A stretch of DNA of 64,000 nucleotides from assembly GCA_037176705.1 (NCBI GenBank), contig CM073886.1, positions 17,196,501 to 17,260,500 of the forward strand. Direction: 5' to 3'. Source of the DNA: Molossus alvarezi (Eukaryota > Chordata > Mammalia > Chiroptera > Molossidae). Every line of letters begins with the position of its first letter. The stretch's first letter is position 1. Shown here in pieces: positions 13,857 to 26,800 of this stretch. Made by a program: the position numbers and the translations under genes. The notes under the pieces are model-generated. The model was not told where the DNA came from. It made no database searches and saw only the letters and a list, made by a program, of their open reading frames with translations.

Positions 13857-16800
13857 CCCCCTCCCTCCCTCCCGCTCTATCTGAACAAAAAATAGAAAAA
13901 TGTCCTCAGGTGAGGATAAAAAATAAATAAAGAAAGAAAGAAACCATGTCAGTACTAGAAGAAAACATGGGTGAATTCTTGTATAACCAGGGCACAGAGA
14001 TTTTTTTTTTTTATCCTCACCTGAGGACATTTTTCCATTTTTTGTTCAGATAGAGCGCGAGGGAGAGAGAGGAAGAGAGAGAGAAACATCGATGTGAAAG
14101 AAACACATCCAGTGGCTGCCACCCACACGACCAACCAGGGCCGGGGACAAATTGCAACCAAGGTATGCGCCCTTAGCAGGAACCAAACCTGGCTCTCTCT
14201 GGACCGCAGGCCGACGCTCTAACCACTGAGCCAAACCAGCCAGGGCAAGAGAAGGATTTTTTTATGACTCAAAATCCAAAGGAAATAAAAGATTGATGAA
14301 TTTGACTATACAAAATTAAAACATTCTGCATGGCAACAAACACCATAAAAAAAGTTAAAAAAAAAAAGGCCTGGCCGGTTTGGCTCAGTAGTTAGAGCAT
14401 CAGCTGGCGGACCAGAGAGTCCCTGGTTCAGTTCCTGCTAAGGGTACGTACCTCGGTTGCAACTGGCCCCAGTTGGAGTTGTGTGGGTGGCACCCAGTCA
14501 ATATGTCTCTCTCACAGCGATGTTTTTCTCTCTCTTCCTCCCACTCTATCGAAGATAAATGCAAAAATGTCCTCAGGTGAGGATAAAAAAATAAAATAAA
14601 ATAAAATAAATATCCACTTTATATTAAAAAAATAATAAAATAAAAATAAATAAAAAAGAAACAAACCCAGAAGTCAGCCCCCTTGTGAGGCTGCCCTATT
14701 ACCTCTGGATGGGTGCCACATGCCCACATCCTGTGTACCCAAATTCAGCCTGGCAGGTAAGACTCTCCACCCTAACTAACTTGTCCTCTCCCATTAGACA
14801 AGCAGGCCTCAACCCTGACTGCAACGGAGTCACTAGGGGAAGCAGAAGTTTGGCGGGAGCCAGATCTCTTAAAGCAGGTGAGAGCAAGGAGAAGGGCTCC
14901 AGCAGAGCCACAGACACAGGTACCTGGGCTCCGATAGAGGTTCTTGGGCAGAGAAAGCGAGTGAGCATCTATCAACCCCACTATCTTCATGTGTCCGTAC
15001 TGCTTAGCCAGCATTCGGGCTGTAGCTCCACTGTGGTCTCTTGTGTCCACTTTGACTCCCTGTGAAAATTGGTAAAAGAACAAGAGTTAGGAACCTGCCC
15101 TACAAAGCACCCTCACTTCTGGGGCTGTGGACCCAGGACTAGAGGTACAATAGCTTTTTATCAGCACCTTGGAAAGGTCTGCGCCCAGGGTCCTCTAAAA
15201 CTTCACAACTTTGGGAGAAAAGGCAAAGGCCTGTGTGGGCTTCACTCTCAAAGCTAAAAGTGGGGTTGTAGGGAGGGGCTTGCTGGTTCATCAAATAAGG
15301 CAGTAATCCAGCCATCTCACAGCTGAGGCAGCTCTCCAGGTTCACTGCCTTTGGCTTTCAGCTCCCATGGGGCAGGCAGATACTTAAAGGAGAGAGACGA
15401 TTGGGTGCTCTGGGTGAGCAGGATAAACTCAGGCTGCTACACGTTAGAGCCAGCCTTCACCCTTGGCACTTGGGCATGCGTCCACCCCATTTCATTTTCT
15501 TCACACAGAAAACTGGAGACAACAGATTCGCTAGAGAAGCAGCCTTTAAAAACCATAATCAGAATAAGAGCCCCATCCTTCGGAAACAGAATTTGGTAAC
15601 TTTTATCTTAAGCCCTAAAATGTACTTATAGTCTTCAGTACCGTAATTCCATTTCTAAGGAAACAACCCCAAATACAGAGAAAGCTATTACATACAAAGA
15701 CATTTACCACAACATATTCGCAATAACAAAAACCTGGAGGTGCCCTGGCCAGAATGGGTCAGCAGTAGAGCATCGGCCTGCAGACCAATGGGCCACAGGT
15801 TCGATTCCAGCCAAGGGCACATGCCTCGGTTGCAGTTTGGCCCTGGCCCTGGCCGGGGTTGAGCGGGAGGCAGCCAATTGATGTGTCTCTCTCATGTTGA
15901 TGTTTCTCTCTCTCTCTCTTCCTCCCTCCCTCCCTCCTTCCCACTCTATCTGAAGATAAATGAAAAAATATAATCGGGTGAAGATTAAAATAATAATAAT
16001 AATAATAATAAACCCTGGAGACAACTTAAATACTCAGGGATGGAGAGTTTGCTATGTCACTGACACAGATGCTGGTATTTACAAATAATTGGTATAACCA
16101 AGTTTTTAAAAGGACCATGAGATGAAACTGTATACACATTACAACTGAAGCAAACAAAAAAGTGTACAGAAAGTTCTACTGGAAGGAAATATGCTCAAAC
16201 TGTTAATATTATTTTTAAGCAATGAGATAATTAGGACTTCTCCCATCTTTCTTTTATATTTTCTAAATTTACTTCTATAAGCATGTTTACTTCTGAAACT
16301 GGAAAAGTCCAATAAGCTTTCTGTTTTCAAAGCTTCAACCATGCAGTTTACAATCTGTAGGGAAGCCCTGGCCGGTTTGGCTCAGCAGTTAGAGCGTAGG
16401 CCTGCGGTCCTGAGAGACCCGGGTTCAGTTCCCACTAAGGGCGCGTACCTCGGTTGCAGTTTGTCCCCAGCCCTGGTCGGTTGTGCGGGTGGCAGCCACT
16501 CGATGTGTTCCTTTCACATCGATGTTTCTCTCTCTCTCTCTGTTCCTCTCTATCCCTCCCACTCTACCTGAACAAAAAATGGAAAAATGTCCTCGGGTGA
16601 GGATAAAAAATAATAATAATAAATAATACAATCTGTAGGTAAGACTATCAAATACTGAAATTCAGTTCTCTGGAGGGCATATCTGCAAGAGAAAGGTTTT
16701 TTTTGTTTTTAGAGAGAGAGGAAGTGAGAGGGTGAGAGAGATAGAAATATCGATGAGAGAGAACATTGACTGGCTGCCTCCTGCATGCCCCCCACTGGGG

Positions 16801-19800
16801 ATTTGGCCCACAACCTGGGCATGTGCCCTGACTGGGAATCGAACCAGTGACCTCTTGGGAATCAAACCAGTGACCTCTTGGTGCATGGGTCGATGCTCAA
16901 CCACTGAGCCACACTGGCTGGACAAGAGAAAGTTAAAACATTAAAAGTGCACATATCCTTTAACCTGGCTATTCCACCTCTATCTGAACAAAAATGGAAA
17001 AATATCCTCAGGTGAGCATAAAAAAAAAAAAAAAAAAGGTGGGACAAAAGTAGGTTTACAATTGTGAGTACAGGAACTAGAATTTATTCTTGTATTATTA
17101 TTTATCTATTGTATTATTTTCCATGTGAACAACTATAAACCTATTTTTGTCCTACCCTATATATATATTATCTATATGAGATGACAGATGTTAACTAAAC
17201 TCATTGTGGTAATCACTTCATGATATACATGTCAAATCAACTTATCTCAATAAAGCTGATGGGGAAAGAAAGAGAATTCCTAGTTTCAGTCTGAATTTCT
17301 AGTTTCAGTTTGATAGAAGAAACCCAAAGGTTTCAACCAGAAGAAACAATACTATGTTCATACTATGTTTTAACTAATACCTGTTTTTAAGCCTGGAAGA
17401 CTACAACTTCAGGCTATACTAAAGCAATACTATTCCTTAATTAAGAAATGAGGAAGAGCCCTGGCCGGTTTGGCTTAGCGGCTGGAGTGTCAGCCCACGG
17501 ACCGAAAAGTCTTGGGTTCGATTCCAATCAAGGGCACTTACTTGGGTTGCAGGTTTGATCCCTGGCCCCAGTCACAATTCTCTCTCTCCTCCTCCCTCTC
17601 TCCTTCCCTCCCATTCTATCTGAAATTCAAAGGAAAGATATCCTCAGGCAAGGATTAAAAAAAGTTTAGGGACCATGGACCAGTATTACAGTGGGTGCAC
17701 TCATCAGGTGGAGGGCCACTGGATAAACTCTCAGCTCCCGCCTAAGAGAGGCCCAAGCACACCAGATCATCCTGCCCAGACTGAGCTGCTGGAGCCTCGC
17801 CCCACAGGAAGGAAGGAACATGGGGTGCAGGGGAAGTAGCCGCAGTTCTTTCCTCCCCTGGCAAAGAGCTGGGGGTGCCTGGCCTTGTCCACTTCTCCAT
17901 CTCCAAGAATGAAGCCTGGCTCTGGAGAGGCAGGCCGAGAGACCTGGTGGCCCACCTCTCTGGCTAACCATGACTTAGCAAGAGGAGATCTGCAAGGAAC
18001 TTGCAGTAGCCATAGGGCAAGCCAGATAGCCTCCCCAGCAGTGAAACAACATGGCCCATATTACACATGCTCTAAGCGATGCCCACCGGCTAACTCAATC
18101 AGAGGCAATTGCTTAGAAATGACCAACACTTTTGATTGTTCATTAATGAGCTGGAGAAAGAATTCTGTTGATTGCCTGAGTTTGATAATTGTATGTGATT
18201 ATGAGAGAGAAAATTCTTGTTTTTATGAAATGCACATGAAAGCAGTTAAGGGGAAATGGTCATTATGTCAGCAACTTATTTTCAAATGATTTTTAAAAGA
18301 TTATATCGCCTGGCTGGTGTGGCTCAGTGGTTGAGCGTCCACCCATGCATCAAGAGGTCACCAGTTCAATTCCCAGTCAGGGCACATGCCCAGGGTGTGG
18401 GCCTGATCCCCAGTGGGGGGCATGGTGGAGGTAGCCAATCGATGTTCTCGCTCATTGATGTTTCTCTCTCTCTCTCCCCCCTTTCCTCTCTCTCTAAATC
18501 AATAAAGAAAAAATATTTTTTTAAATTATCTCTTTATAAAAAAAAAGAGAGAGAGAGAGAAATAGCAAAGTGAACACAACTTAAATGTGCACTAAAAAAG
18601 GAAAAGATAAATGTAATACATTCACCCTGGCCGGTTTGGCTCAGCGGTTAGAGCGTCGGCATGCGGTCCAGAGAGACCCAGGTTCGGTTCCCACTAAGGG
18701 CACATATCTTCGTTACAGTTTGTCCCCGGCCCTGGTTGGGTTGTGCGGGTGGCAACCACTCGATGTGTCCCTTTGGTGTCGATGTTTCTCTCTTTCTCTC
18801 TTCCTCTCTCTCCCTCCCACTCTATCTGAACAAAAAACAAAAAAATGTCCTCGGGTGAGTATTAAAAAAAAAAAAAAAGTAATACATTCATCATCAATAA
18901 GTACACAGCTGTTAAAGTGAGTGAATGACATCTACATTTACCAACACTGTTGAATGACACATACAGTCTGGCGTTATTGATATAAATCTGTAAAACATAA
19001 AACAAGTCCATGCATTGCTAAGGACACACAGTATATGATGAAAAGCACCAAAATCAGAGACAGGAAAGGTACAGACCAGCATCTGGATAGTGGTGGCCTC
19101 TGGATCATGTGGGTTAGTTGCATTATCTTCTGTACTTTTTTACACATTTAAAGTATTTTTTGTTGTTGTTGTTAATCCTCAATCGAGGATATTTTTCCAC
19201 TGAATTTTAGAGAGAGTGGGAGGGGGAGAGAGAGAGAGAGAGAGAGAAATATCGATATGAGAGAGATACATTGATTGCTTGTCTCCCACACAACCCCAAT
19301 TGGGGATGGGAATCAAACCTGCAACCCAGGTATGTTCCCTTGACTGGAATCGAACCTGTGACCCTTTGGTCTATGGGCCAACACTCTAACCGCTGAGCCA
19401 AACCAGCCAAGGCCACATTTAATGTACTTTATAATGTAAGATTCATAATTCTTGCTGCTGTGGAAAGAGTGTCAGTTGATACAACCTGCTCTTCAGATGG
19501 CAATTTGGCAACATCCATGTTAAGACTGTACTTACACTTCACCCTTCTACCTTTAGTACTGAACTGTACAAAAGGGGTCCCACGCCTATGCAGAGGTATA
19601 CATGCACAGAAATTCTCCACAGCACTGTGCATAATAGTGAATGGTTGGCAACAATCTAAATCTATCTGGACCACTTTAAAGGAACTCTGATTCATCCCTA
19701 TAAGGGAGTACTATGTTGCTGCCGCACCCCCCCCCACACACACACACAAAACAAGACAGCTCTATATTATATGCTGATATAGAACAATCTCCAAGGTAGT

Positions 19801-20852
19801 TAAGTTTTTAAAAAAGCACACAAACTATATAATCAAAAATTGGACCCAAAACATAGAGATAATTCATTAAAGAATTACAAATGGCCAATATACTTTAAAA
19901 TGTTCAACCTCACTAGTAAGTACAAACCAAAACAAGATGTCACTTTTCTCCCACCAGATTGGAAAAAACTTAAGACAGGTAACCTCCTATCTTAAGGGTT
20001 GGTGAGGATGTGAGAAAATGGGCACCTTTGTATATTACTGGTGGGAAGGACAACAGAAACAACTTTTTAGTGGGAATTTGTTAGGGTTTTATATATAAAC
20101 TAAATATTTCCCCTACTGGATTTTTAAAACAACTTTATTAAGATAAAATCAACATACTATTCAATCCACCCATTTACAGTATACAATTCAATGGTGTGCA
20201 ACCATCACCACAACCAATTCCAGGACATCATCATTACCCTAAATAGAAATCCTGTACCCTTTAACCATTGCCTGCTCCCCAATCTTCCCATCCTCTCCAG
20301 CCCGAGGCAACCATTAATCTATTTCTGTCTCTACAGATTTGCTTATCCTGGACATTTCACATAAAAAGAATCATACACTATGTGATCCTTTGCTTCTGGC
20401 TTCTTTCACTTAGCTTAATATTTTCAAGGTTCATCCTTGTAGCACCTTTTTTTATGCCAGATTAATAATCCATTTGGCAGCTGATGAACATCTGGGTTGT
20501 TTCCACTTTTTGGTTATTATGAAAACACTGCTACGGACATTTGTGTTTGAGTTTTTGCGTGGACATGTTTTCAATTCTCTTGGGTACATACCTAGGAGTG
20601 GGAATTGCTGGGTCACATGGTAACTCTATGTTTAACTAATGAACAGCCAGACTGTTTTCCAAAGAGGATGCATCCTTTACATTCCCATCAGCAGTGTATG
20701 ATTGGAGGGTTCCAATTTCTCCACATCCTAATTAACTCTTGTCCATCTCTTTATTATTATTTTTTTATGAGACATCCCAGTAGTTTTGATTTGCATTTCT
20801 CTGATGACTAATTATGTCAAGCCTTTTTTTGTGTGCTTATTGACCATATATA

Positions 20853-20885
<33 letters not shown>

Positions 20886-23800
20886 GCATAAATATGTGTG
20901 TGTGTGTGTGTATTTTATCCTTGCTCAAGGACATTTTTGCATTTATCTTCAGATAGAGCAGGAGAGTGAGAGGGGGGAAGAGAAACATCGATGTAAGAGA
21001 GACACATTGAATGGTTGTCACCCACACTCCAGCCAGAAACAAACTGCAACCAAGCAGGAACCAAACCTGGGACTCTCTGGTCCGTGGGCCAATGCTCTAA
21101 CCACTGAGCCAAACCGGCCAGGGCGGCCATCTATATATTTTGTTTGGCAAAATGTCTATTCAGATCCTTTGCCCACCTTTTAATTATCTTTTTTTTTTTT
21201 TATCCTCACCCGAGGACATTTTCCCTTTTTTTTGTTCAGATAGAGTGGGAGGGAAAAAGAGGGGGAGAGAGAGAGAGAGAAACATCGACGTGAAAGGGAC
21301 ACATCGAGTGACTGCCTCCTGCACAACCAACCAGGGCCGGGGACAAACTGCAACCAAGGTACGTGCCCTTAGGGGAAACCGAACACGGGTCTCTCTGGAC
21401 TGCAGGCCGACGCTCTAACCACTGAGCAAAACTGGCCAGGGCTAATTATCTTTTTTTTGTAAATATGTTTTTATTGCCCGGCCAGTGTGGCTTAGTGGTT
21501 GAGCGTCGACCCATGCACCAAGAGGTCGCCGGTTCGATTCCTGGTCAGGAAACATGCCCAGGTTGTGGGCCTGATCCCCAGTTTGGGGCCTGCAGGAGGC
21601 GGCCAATCAATGTTCTCTCTCACTGATATTTCTCTCTCTCTCTCTCTCAAATCAATAAAGAAAAAAAAAATTTTTTTTAAATAGATAAACACACACACAC
21701 ACACTTTCCATACTTTTCAAGTAATAGTATTTCCAAAATCCTTACAGGAATAGGTATGTTTTTACTCACCAGTATACCCCTAATGCCTAAGTGCCACTCA
21801 ACACTTGGCATCAATAGATACTCAATGAAAATGTGTTAAATAACTAGATGAAAAGCAGTTATTTCTGTGTATCAGAAATTCTGTTATAGTTTATGCTTCA
21901 GTGATATAATTCACCACTTGCTGTAATTAAATTATAAGCTAATAAAGAGGGTCACTTACATGATTCAGAAAATACTGCACGATTATTTCATGGCCAGCAG
22001 CAGCTGCTTCCATCAAAGGAGTGAATCCATATATTGGCTCCCTGCAAGACAGAGGCCAGTCGGATGATTAGCAGAAAAAAGTTCTGCTGGGGAGATGCTT
22101 CCCTGATGCAGACAAAACCAAGCTGATAGACAGTCACCCATCTCTATGTACAGAGGTCTCCCTCTCCCAAGTATTAATGGCGAGAAATGAAAAAAGTTCT
22201 TACCAACACACTAGCCTTAAGAACTCTTCTGGTTTCCACTCCAGCTCTCATCTTTTGTCCCAAAGACATTCTGTCTCCCTACTCCACTCCTTCTAAGCTG
22301 TTTGCCCTTGCTATCTTTTTTTTTATCCTCACCCAAGGACATTTTCCCATTTTTTTGTTCAGAAAGAGTGGGAGGAAGAGAGAGAGAAACATCGATGTGA
22401 AAGGGACACATCGAGTGGCTGCCACCCACACAACCCAACCAGGGCTGGGAAAAAATGCAACCGAGGTACATGCCCTTAGTGGGAACCAAACCCGGGTCTC
22501 TCTGGACCGCAAACCGACGCTCTAACCGCTGAGTCAAACCGGCCAGGGCGCCCTTGCTATCTCTTAAGTCTCCACTTGAATCGCCTGCAAAAGGCAGCTA
22601 ACTTTAGCTGCTCACAAAAAGTTAAGGTTTCCCATCCCCCTATCCAGACCGTATCTTTTCCGTTTAACATCCTCCAGGAACCCTCCCCAAAGCTCTGGGA
22701 CTAATAATCTACCTGCTCTTACTATGCCTGGTACCTGATGCTTATTTTTTATGCTTGATTATGGTTAACTCAGCACTGTTTTCAGTACCCCTTAACCCTC
22801 ACTTCACACTGGTCTGGAAGACAGAAACTAAGCTAAACACTGGTTTTTATCCATTCTAAAACACATCATGTTTACATTTTAACATCTCCACAGTCAGAAT
22901 GTGTCTCAAAATCCATAGGTGAGTCCAGCCGGTGTGGCTCAGTGGTTGAGCATCAACCCGTGAACCAAGGGTCGCCGGTTCAACTTCCGGTCAGGACACA
23001 TGCCCAGGTTGTGGGCCCGATCCCCAGTGGGGGGCATGCAGGAGGCAGCCAATCAATGTTCTCTCTCATCGATGTTTCTATCTCTCTCTCCCTAAAATCA
23101 ATAAAGGAAAAAAAAGAAAAAACCCTGGCCGGTTTGGCTCAGCGGTTAGAGCATCGGCCCACGGACCAGAGAGGCCCGGGTTCATTCCCACTAAAGGCAT
23201 GTACCTCAGTTGCAGTTTGTCCCGGCCTGGTTGGGGTTGTGTGGGTGGTAACCACTTGATGTGTCTCTCTCACATCGATGTTTCTTTCTCTCTCTTCCTC
23301 CCTCCCTCCTGCTCTATCTGAAGATGAGTGCAAAAATGTCCTTGGGTGAGGATAAAAAAAAAAAAAACCCATACATGAGCTGCAGTTTAATTAGTAGCAT
23401 TTTTTCTTCTTTGGTGGCATGTAAAGCTATGGTGTGCCTCACAATAGATGATATCAACCAGGGGCTGTGGGCAGTGCCAGTTAGATGCTGTGTTGAAAGG
23501 GGATTATGGGGGTGGTGTATGGAAGGAGATAGAAGGTAAAGGGGGGATAAATGGCGATGAAAGGAGACGTGACTTAGGGTGGTAAACACACAATATAATA
23601 TACAGATGATGTATTGCAGCACTGTATACCTGAAACCTGTATAATTTTATTAACCAATGTTGCCCCAACAAATTCAATAAAAATAAAGGGGAAAAAAGGG
23701 ATTATCATACATGCTTTAGACAATATCCCTTTCAGCTTATAAAACTCATGACTATTTTCAAAGAATCACCTCACCTGATAAGGCCAAAAAGAGAAAGAAA

Positions 23801-26800
23801 TTAGCATTTAATGCATGTCATTTAAGTGAGATTCACTATGTTAGGCCCTTGGCATATAAAAGAATATGTAATTCTTTTAACAACTCCATGATATAGGTAT
23901 TGCTGTCCTCAGTATTCAGATAAAGAAAATGATGTTCAGGCCCTGGCCGGTTTGGCTCAGCAGTTAGAGCATCGGCCTGCGGTCCAGAGGGACCCGGGTT
24001 CAGTTCCCGATAAGGGCATATACCTCCGTTGCAGTTTGTCCCTGGCCCTGGCTGGGTCATGTGGGTGGCAACTGCTCGATGAGTCTCTTTGACATCAATG
24101 TTTCTCTATCTCCCTCCCACTCTATCTGAACAAAATATGGAAAAGTGTCCTCGGGTGATGATAAAAATAAAAAGAAAAGAAAATGATGTTCAGAGAGCTT
24201 GAAGTGCTGCATGCAATGTCACCTAACAGGTGTGCAAAAAGGCCAGAAATGGAGCAGGGAGGAGGGAGTTAATGGGAGAAGAAAATGGGGAACATCTGTA
24301 ATACTTTCAACAATAAAGATTTTAAAAAATAAATAAAATAAAGCAATGAGAATTCAGAAAGGGGGGAGAAGAAGTATCCCTAGGCCTCCTGCACCTGGGC
24401 AGGATTGTCTCTTCTGCCCCTTTGTCTGAACCCTTCATATGGAAGAGGGGCTGCCCTGACTCTAGCCTGTAGTTTCCTCTACAGTTGCCCTCCTTAGAGT
24501 TAGATGTGACTATATCCACTTCTATGGCCCTTAAGACCTGGTAATCACCTCACGTTGGCATTTGCTCCACTGTCCAAAAGGAACTTGACCATCTGCTGAT
24601 GCCCTGCACTGGTGCAGTGGAAGAGGGCAGTCCAGCCTTGAATGTCCTTCATTTCTAGCTCAGCACCTTGCTTCAAGAGAACACAGAATGCTCATTACCA
24701 TCTCATCTCCTTTACGTGGGGCAGGCGCCCTCCAGGTCGTCATGCTGAAAGAATAAAAATGATTACACGCGCACGCACAACATGTCCTACAGTGGTTCAT
24801 GTCTCTGCCACAGCAGCTGGGAGCCCCTCAGGTTTCTGGGCCTGAGTCCCCTCGTAGCTCACCTGGAGGAGAAAGTAGGCGATGCTCTCGTTGCCACAGC
24901 TGGAAGCCAGCATCAGTGGAGTCTGCCCTTCCGGGGTCGGCACATTCACACTCACCCCCGCCTCGAGCAGCAGGTGCACGATGGTATCGTGTCCAATGTA
25001 GGAGGCATACATCAGCGGGGTCCAGCCACCACCATTCTTCTTATTCAAATCTAACTCTCTCCTAAACAAACGCAAGATATGCTAGACATGCCCAGCCGTC
25101 TCACATGTGGGGTTTACTAGAGCCGGAGTCAAGGCCAGGGATACTGCTAAACATCCTACAGTGCACAGCACAGCCCCCACTACAAAGAATGACCTGGCCC
25201 AAATTGTCAGCAGTGCCAAGGTCAAGAGATCCTGACCCGGAGCTTTGAATACTTTCCTACAATAGACCACAGTCTGCTATCCAATGCTGGGGGGAGAGGA
25301 AGGGACTTAAGACAATGGAGTCCCACTGCAACTGAATTCTCCTTTGTCACCTTACCCTACAGAAACATTTTTAGAAAATCCGTGACCAAATAATCCTACC
25401 TTTCTCACCAATTTCCATTAATATTTTAGGAAAACATTTCCCACAGGAAAAAAATGTGTGCTTCCAGAAACATCCACTTGGAGGAACATCCTGTGTAAGT
25501 TCATCCCCATAGCCTTTCCTCTTCCACAGTCCTTGCCTCCAGTGGAGCTAATCAATCTTCCAATCAATCCACACAGTTTGTGCCTCTCATAGGTTTGCAC
25601 GTAATAAGCCATAACATTCACTAACATCTTCTATTGAGTCTGGGATGCCCACACAGTCATTCTGAAAGGTCCTGATTCCAGGAATTCAGTAACAGCCACT
25701 GTCTGGGAAACCACATGAAGACCAATTCATCCTCACCATGTGACCTTCACTGACAGAGCACTCAATTCCATATGGAAAAAGAAAGGCCTGACCCTTGGCA
25801 GAGCATATCTAAGGCTCTCACACCTCCCGTCAGCCAATCCCCCATTCTGATGCCTCCAACTCCTCAGGTCCTCAGTCTGCCTTACTGTGAGTAAGCCATG
25901 AGTTTGGCTAGCATCCCAAGCCCAATCAGAATATAAACACTTCCCTCTTCTCCTTTGTGGAGCCACTCTGGACTGTGCATTTTACCTGAACACCCAAAGT
26001 CTTAAAAACCCAAGAATACCATAGCAGCAGTTATAACTGGGGTCTTGGTGACCCTGTGGGGAAAATGTGCTGCCTGAGTACCCAGCTACGCAATCCCAAG
26101 GCCACCTGGTATAGGAGTACAATGGGTTATCCCTTACCAGAGTGCACTTGCGCTCGACTGGCCAGATTTTTATAAGTGATGGCTATCAGTTGGGAACTAG
26201 AAATCTGGGGCTTCAACAAGGTTTGGGCCCTGGCTGGTATGGCTCAGTTGGTTGAGTGTCATCCTGTGCACCCAAAGGTCACTGGTTTGATTCCCAGTCA
26301 GGGTACATGCCCAGGTTGCGGGTTCAATCCCCATCGGAATTTACATAGAATCAATGTTTCTCTCTCTCCCTTCCTCTCCCTTCCTCTTTCTAAAATCAAT
26401 AAAAACAGCCCTGGCCAGTTTGGCTCAGCAATTAGAGCGTCGGCCTGCAGACCAATGAGTCACGGGTTCGATTCCAGTCAAGGGTATGCACCTCGATTGT
26501 GGCTTAATCCCCGGCCCTGGTTGGGGTTGTGTGGGAGGCAACCAGTCGATGTGTCCCTTTCACGTTGATGTTTCTCTCTCTCTCTCTTTCCTTCCCATTC
26601 TATCTAAAGATAAACAGAAAAATATCCTCTGGTGAGGATTAAAAAAAAACAAAACATAAAAACAAACAAACAAAAAACATAAGGTTTGGCTTTGGCACCT
26701 GAGGAACTGGAAAAAGCACATGTAAGTATGGACATTGATAGTTTCTCTATGTTATCAATGAGAAATGGAAATATGAGCACAAAGTGTGGCGGACATAAAG

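Larger units (their letters stand above)
8400..14360 (+). mobile_element. L1 element split by many SINEs
   Basis: L1 ORF2 sequence can be followed in pieces: about 9230-9487 (the PGPDGF region, gaccaggcccagatggtttc), 9713-9925 (reverse-transcriptase region, QVGFMP), 10440-10560, 11140-11284, 11541-11655, 12816-13372, 13619-13737, 13941-14000 and 14248-14368. The order is collinear with one L1 on the plus strand. 8400-9225 may be its 5' part, but I cannot prove that. All frames are broken. The gaps are nested SINEs. It lies in the ANKS3 intron between coding exons 5 and 6. Confidence 0.75.
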
